Below, in pieces: positions 61,681-64,000 of a DNA stretch of 64,000 nucleotides. The notes under the pieces were generated by a model. It did not search any database, was not told where the DNA came from, and worked only from the letters and a program-made list of their open reading frames with translations. The first letter of the stretch is position 1. Every line of letters starts with the position of its first letter. This DNA is from Malachius bipustulatus (Eukaryota > Arthropoda > Insecta > Coleoptera > Melyridae), in contig OU342630.1 of NCBI GenBank assembly GCA_910589415.1, forward strand, positions 63,546,186 to 63,610,185. The letters run 5' to 3'. A program made the translations under genes and the position numbers.

Positions 61681-61881
61681 TCACAAAGGCTTCTTGATGG
61701 TTTTATTCTTAGGAAAACACTTGACGACATCTGTAAATGAATCTGCACACTTCTGAAGGGTTGCGTGACCCTTCGCACTTACACAGGCAATCACTGACCG
61801 GTCCGTGACGTGACTCACCCCGAACTGTTTAGCTCTTGAGAAATTCATATTTTCACATTTTTTTAATTGTACGACAAATTC
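61681..61881 (-). CDS. exon-like frame: putative terminal exon of a small Cys-containing protein
   Basis: Minus strand, after acceptor CATTCCTAG, 66 codons to TGA (61683-61681): EFVVQLKKCENMNFSRAKQF, GVSHVTDRSVIACVSAKGHA, TLQKCADSFTDVVKCFPKNK. Four Cys with spacing suggestive of disulfides in a secreted protein, and GC-richer codons than the flanks. An internal Met (61848) gives a 55-residue frame. I do not recognise the family. A signal-peptide-like frame lies 500 bases upstream (62318-62381) but the phases do not join directly. Confidence 0.4.
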   Translation of the reverse strand, partial: EFVVQLKKCENMNFSRAKQFGVSHVTDRSVIACVSAKGHATLQKCADSFTDVVKCFPKNKTIKKPL

Positions 61882-62317
61882 CTAGGAATGAATACATCAC
61901 GTTTAATAGCGCCTGGGTTAGTCAGGTTTAAGACGAAGGGTTTTCTAATCCCAGTTCAGCTGTTATCAAGCTGAATACCTCCGACCTTATGCCATGGTAC
62001 CCACACCTACGTAGGTGTTATGTTGTTTTTCTTGCAGAATTAAGGTCATAAAGTTTTATTGGTTCGGAGCTCTGATCGAAATCAGTAAAATATTTCCTGC
62101 AATTACTGCAACTTTGGAGCATATCGAAATAAGTTATAAAAGCACTCTTAAGTGCCTACCTAGGTGTATTTAAGTAATGCCTATAATGACTTGTGAGTTA
62201 ACTGAAATTATAATTCATTTTTTCAAGTTATTTTTGATCTTATGAAACTTAGCGTTTAATGTATATTAATGATTAATCTAAACCATAATTTTATTTGCAT
62301 TAAATGATTATTATTAC

Positions 62318-62381
62318 AAGTGTTGAACACTTCTTCTGTGGAAATAATCCCAGTTAAAAGAAAGCAGAGGAAAATTTTCAT
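62318..62381 (-). CDS. possible first coding exon with signal peptide
   Basis: Minus-strand ATG at 62381: MKIFLCFLLTGIISTEEVFN, a short basic start plus hydrophobic core typical of a secretion signal, then a GTAATA donor candidate. An upstream in-frame ATG exists (GGCATGGAAAG near 62421). If real it would need a middle exon in 61882-62317 to reach 61881 in phase; I found none without stops. Confidence 0.25.
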
Positions 62382-63199
62382 TTTTATCGTGAACATTCCA
62401 AAAGCACGCAATCTTTCCATGCCAAAATCAATGCCAGCTCCGGATATATCTAAGAAATCATATCAAGATAACACTCCAAATTAAAATGCAATATCCAACT
62501 AACCACTAAACTAAACTAAATAAAACTTACATCACGTGCCTGCAAGTTTCTAATTTTCCTTTGCAATGCCTACCAATTCAAATTAATCGCATCTGATTTT
62601 GTTGTTTATTAGCCTCTAATCAAGATTTAGGGAACTAAAACCACAACTCGTATTTTATCATGAAGCCTGCATTACCTACATGAGAGGTGTTGAATTAAAA
62701 AAATTCTATTAGAACCCATCTTTGGTGTGAGCAAATAGGTTAATTAAAAGAAATGGCATCTTAAATTTCTTCAGATATAACAATTTTTATAAGAGAAATG
62801 AGAAATTGAAGGATGGTAGAAACTGAATATCCAATTTTCTCATGCTCGGTAATTCTGATAACTTTATATTCAGTCAATTTATGACAAACCATCCACAGCG
62901 AGGAGATCTGCTGCCATCAATTTGAATTATTAAAAATATTTCACCTTAGAGGAACGATTTTAAGAAGTTAAAACTGAAAATAAAATGAAAATTTTATAAT
63001 TTTTTCACAATCTCTCACATCTTCTTCCGAACGTAAAAGTAAACTCGAGAATCGAGCAGCTTATCGCGGTGTGTCATTACAGTGTTATTAAAACACCATG
63101 GTGTTTGAATGACAGAACAGACTACCTTAACCATGGGTGATAAACACAATCTCAAAGATGGGGTATATCGAATTTTCACGGAGCGAGGTTGCAATATTA

Positions 63200-63490
63200 T
63201 ACAGGGTGTCAATTTTAAAACTTGCCACCCCCGAATTCTCCCTTGAAATATGTCTCTCAGTTTCTCAAAGAAATCCCGAAACAGGTCAATTTTTTTATCT
63301 AATTTATGTTCTATTGACGGTTTTTTTATACAGGGTGTTGCTAGACTAAGTAATGATGACATTGTCTAATTTTTAAATAGGACATATTTAATATTATTAC
63401 ATTTTCAGATTATCTGAGAAAATCCAGTTAAGAATAGTTTTCACAGTTGAAGTTTAAACTGAGTAGCTTATGAGTTATAGCTAAACAAGT
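63200..63490. repeat. CAGGGTG repeat fragments
   Basis: Two direct CAGGGTG starts (CAGGGTGTCAATTTTAAAA near 63202, CAGGGTGTTGCTAGAC near 63331). The second is followed by AGTTTTCACAGTTGAAGTTT and TATGAGTTATAGCTAAACAA, matching 23720-23780. Only one arm is present. Confidence 0.6.
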
Positions 63491-63529
63491 TGTAATGTAC
63501 ATTTTGTACTTACTGGCTAAATGCCAGCG

Positions 63530-63790
63530 ACCCGGAGACAACCGCGTTGCGCGCGTCGCATGACTGAGTGATGATGGTGGCTTTTAATTCAGTGCAAACA
63601 CGGCCGGCTGGAGGCCTCGAGTTCGTCGACCTCGACTGTCGAGTTTCGACGGGACTCGACCGTCGAGTTTCGATCCGGTACGCCGATACCGGAGACCTCA
63701 CCTTTCTTTTTCTCTCCTGGAATCGCGAAAGGAAGACCGTCTCCGCCAAACACCTGTCGCGAATAATTCACCTAATGGTGTCTTGAATTT
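63530..63790. other. CpG-rich patch with CTCGAC/GTCGAG palindromes
   Basis: GC-rich 250 bases containing TTGCGCGCGTCGCATGAC, then CTCGACTGTCGAGTTTCGAC and ACTCGACCGTCGAGTTTCGA in tandem, each a near-palindrome. Open frames of 60-79 codons on both strands but no domain. Possible promoter or 5' UTR (for example of stum), or a small repeat; undecided. Confidence 0.3.
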
Positions 63791-63833
63791 ACCGTTCAAA
63801 TATTAGAAACATCATCCACGTTTTTGGCTTGCT

Positions 63834-64000
63834 TTCTCCTACGGAGCATTTTTTCCTACGGAAGCACTTTTTCTCCTACGGAGCATTTTTTCCTACGGAA
63901 GCACTTTTTCTCCTACGGAGCATTTTTTTCTACGGAAGCACGTTTTTCGTACTGGAGCATTCTTTCCGTACCTAAGCACATTGGTCGTACCTGAGATCAC
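63834..64000 (+). repeat. 37-bp tandem array, runs off the window
   Basis: CCTACGG-type units begin at 63838, 63855, 63875, 63892, 63912, 63929, 63949, 63966 and 63986, i.e. alternating 17- and 20-base steps giving a 37-base higher-order period. Consensus halves are CTCCTACGGAGCATTTTTT and CCTACGGAAGCACTTT. Copies become more divergent rightwards (CGTACTGGAGCATTC, CGTACCTAAGCAC). Minisatellite or the edge of a satellite block. Confidence 0.88.

Larger units (their letters stand above)
55948..64000 (-). other. probable stum intron/upstream region
   Basis: The stum reading frame enters at 55947 from a splice acceptor, so more 5' exons lie to the right. I cannot identify one with certainty in this 8 kb. 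It holds a palindrome (56057-57077), exon-like minus-strand frames at 58717-59080, 61681-61881 and 62318-62381, a CpG-rich patch and a tandem array. Otherwise AT-rich unique DNA. Confidence 0.5.

Noticed and set aside
61915..62010. tRNA/SINE-like segment (GGGTTAGTCAGGTTTAAGACG, CTAATCCCAGTTCAG)
   Set aside because: No consistent A and B boxes, tail or target duplication could be established.
63834..64000. CRISPR-like regular spacing
   Set aside because: Both halves of the 37-base period are repeat sequence with no unique spacers, and the DNA is from an animal nucleus.

Overview
The window is insect nuclear DNA. It is strongly AT-rich, genes are split by GT-AG introns, and it carries a Ty1/copia retrotransposon, a 5S-rRNA-derived SINE and many short TA-flanked inverted-repeat elements. 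Dispersed words such as GTAGGTAC and the element terminus CAGGGTG recur throughout. The two recognisable genes are insect orthologues of smooth (hnRNP L) and stum. The order cannot be fixed by reading alone; a beetle is my weak guess from the repeat style.

Layout. 1-2388: 3' part of a defective copia element (integrase, RT with its catalytic core deleted, RNase H, polypurine tract, 3' LTR). 2640-4756: two inverted-repeat elements. 5507-41689 (+): the 3' half of smooth, five coding exons ending in RRM3 and RRM4. Its exons 1 and 2 in this window are separated by a 32.3-kb intron filled with palindromic transposons, a SINE, microsatellites and a few GC-richer unique islands that may be regulatory. 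About 41.7-47.2 kb: AT-rich unique sequence that probably includes the long 3' UTR of smooth. 47.2-54.6 kb: intergenic, four more palindromic elements. 54680-55947 (-): the last five coding exons of a stum/SPEC3-family gene, packed with 56-60 bp introns. 56-64 kb: probably the 5' intron(s) of stum or its upstream DNA, with one palindrome, three exon-like open frames on the minus strand that I could not assemble, a CpG-rich patch, and a 37-bp tandem array running off the right edge.

The two genes are convergent. Smooth encodes an RNA-binding splicing regulator; stum encodes a small membrane protein with two hydrophobic blocks, known in Drosophila for mechanosensory (proprioceptive) neurons. 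Nothing in the sequence links the two functionally. The most unusual aspect of the window is the collection of long inverted repeats (0.4-1.3 kb), several inside the transcribed smooth intron, which could fold into long hairpin RNAs; that consequence is inference.
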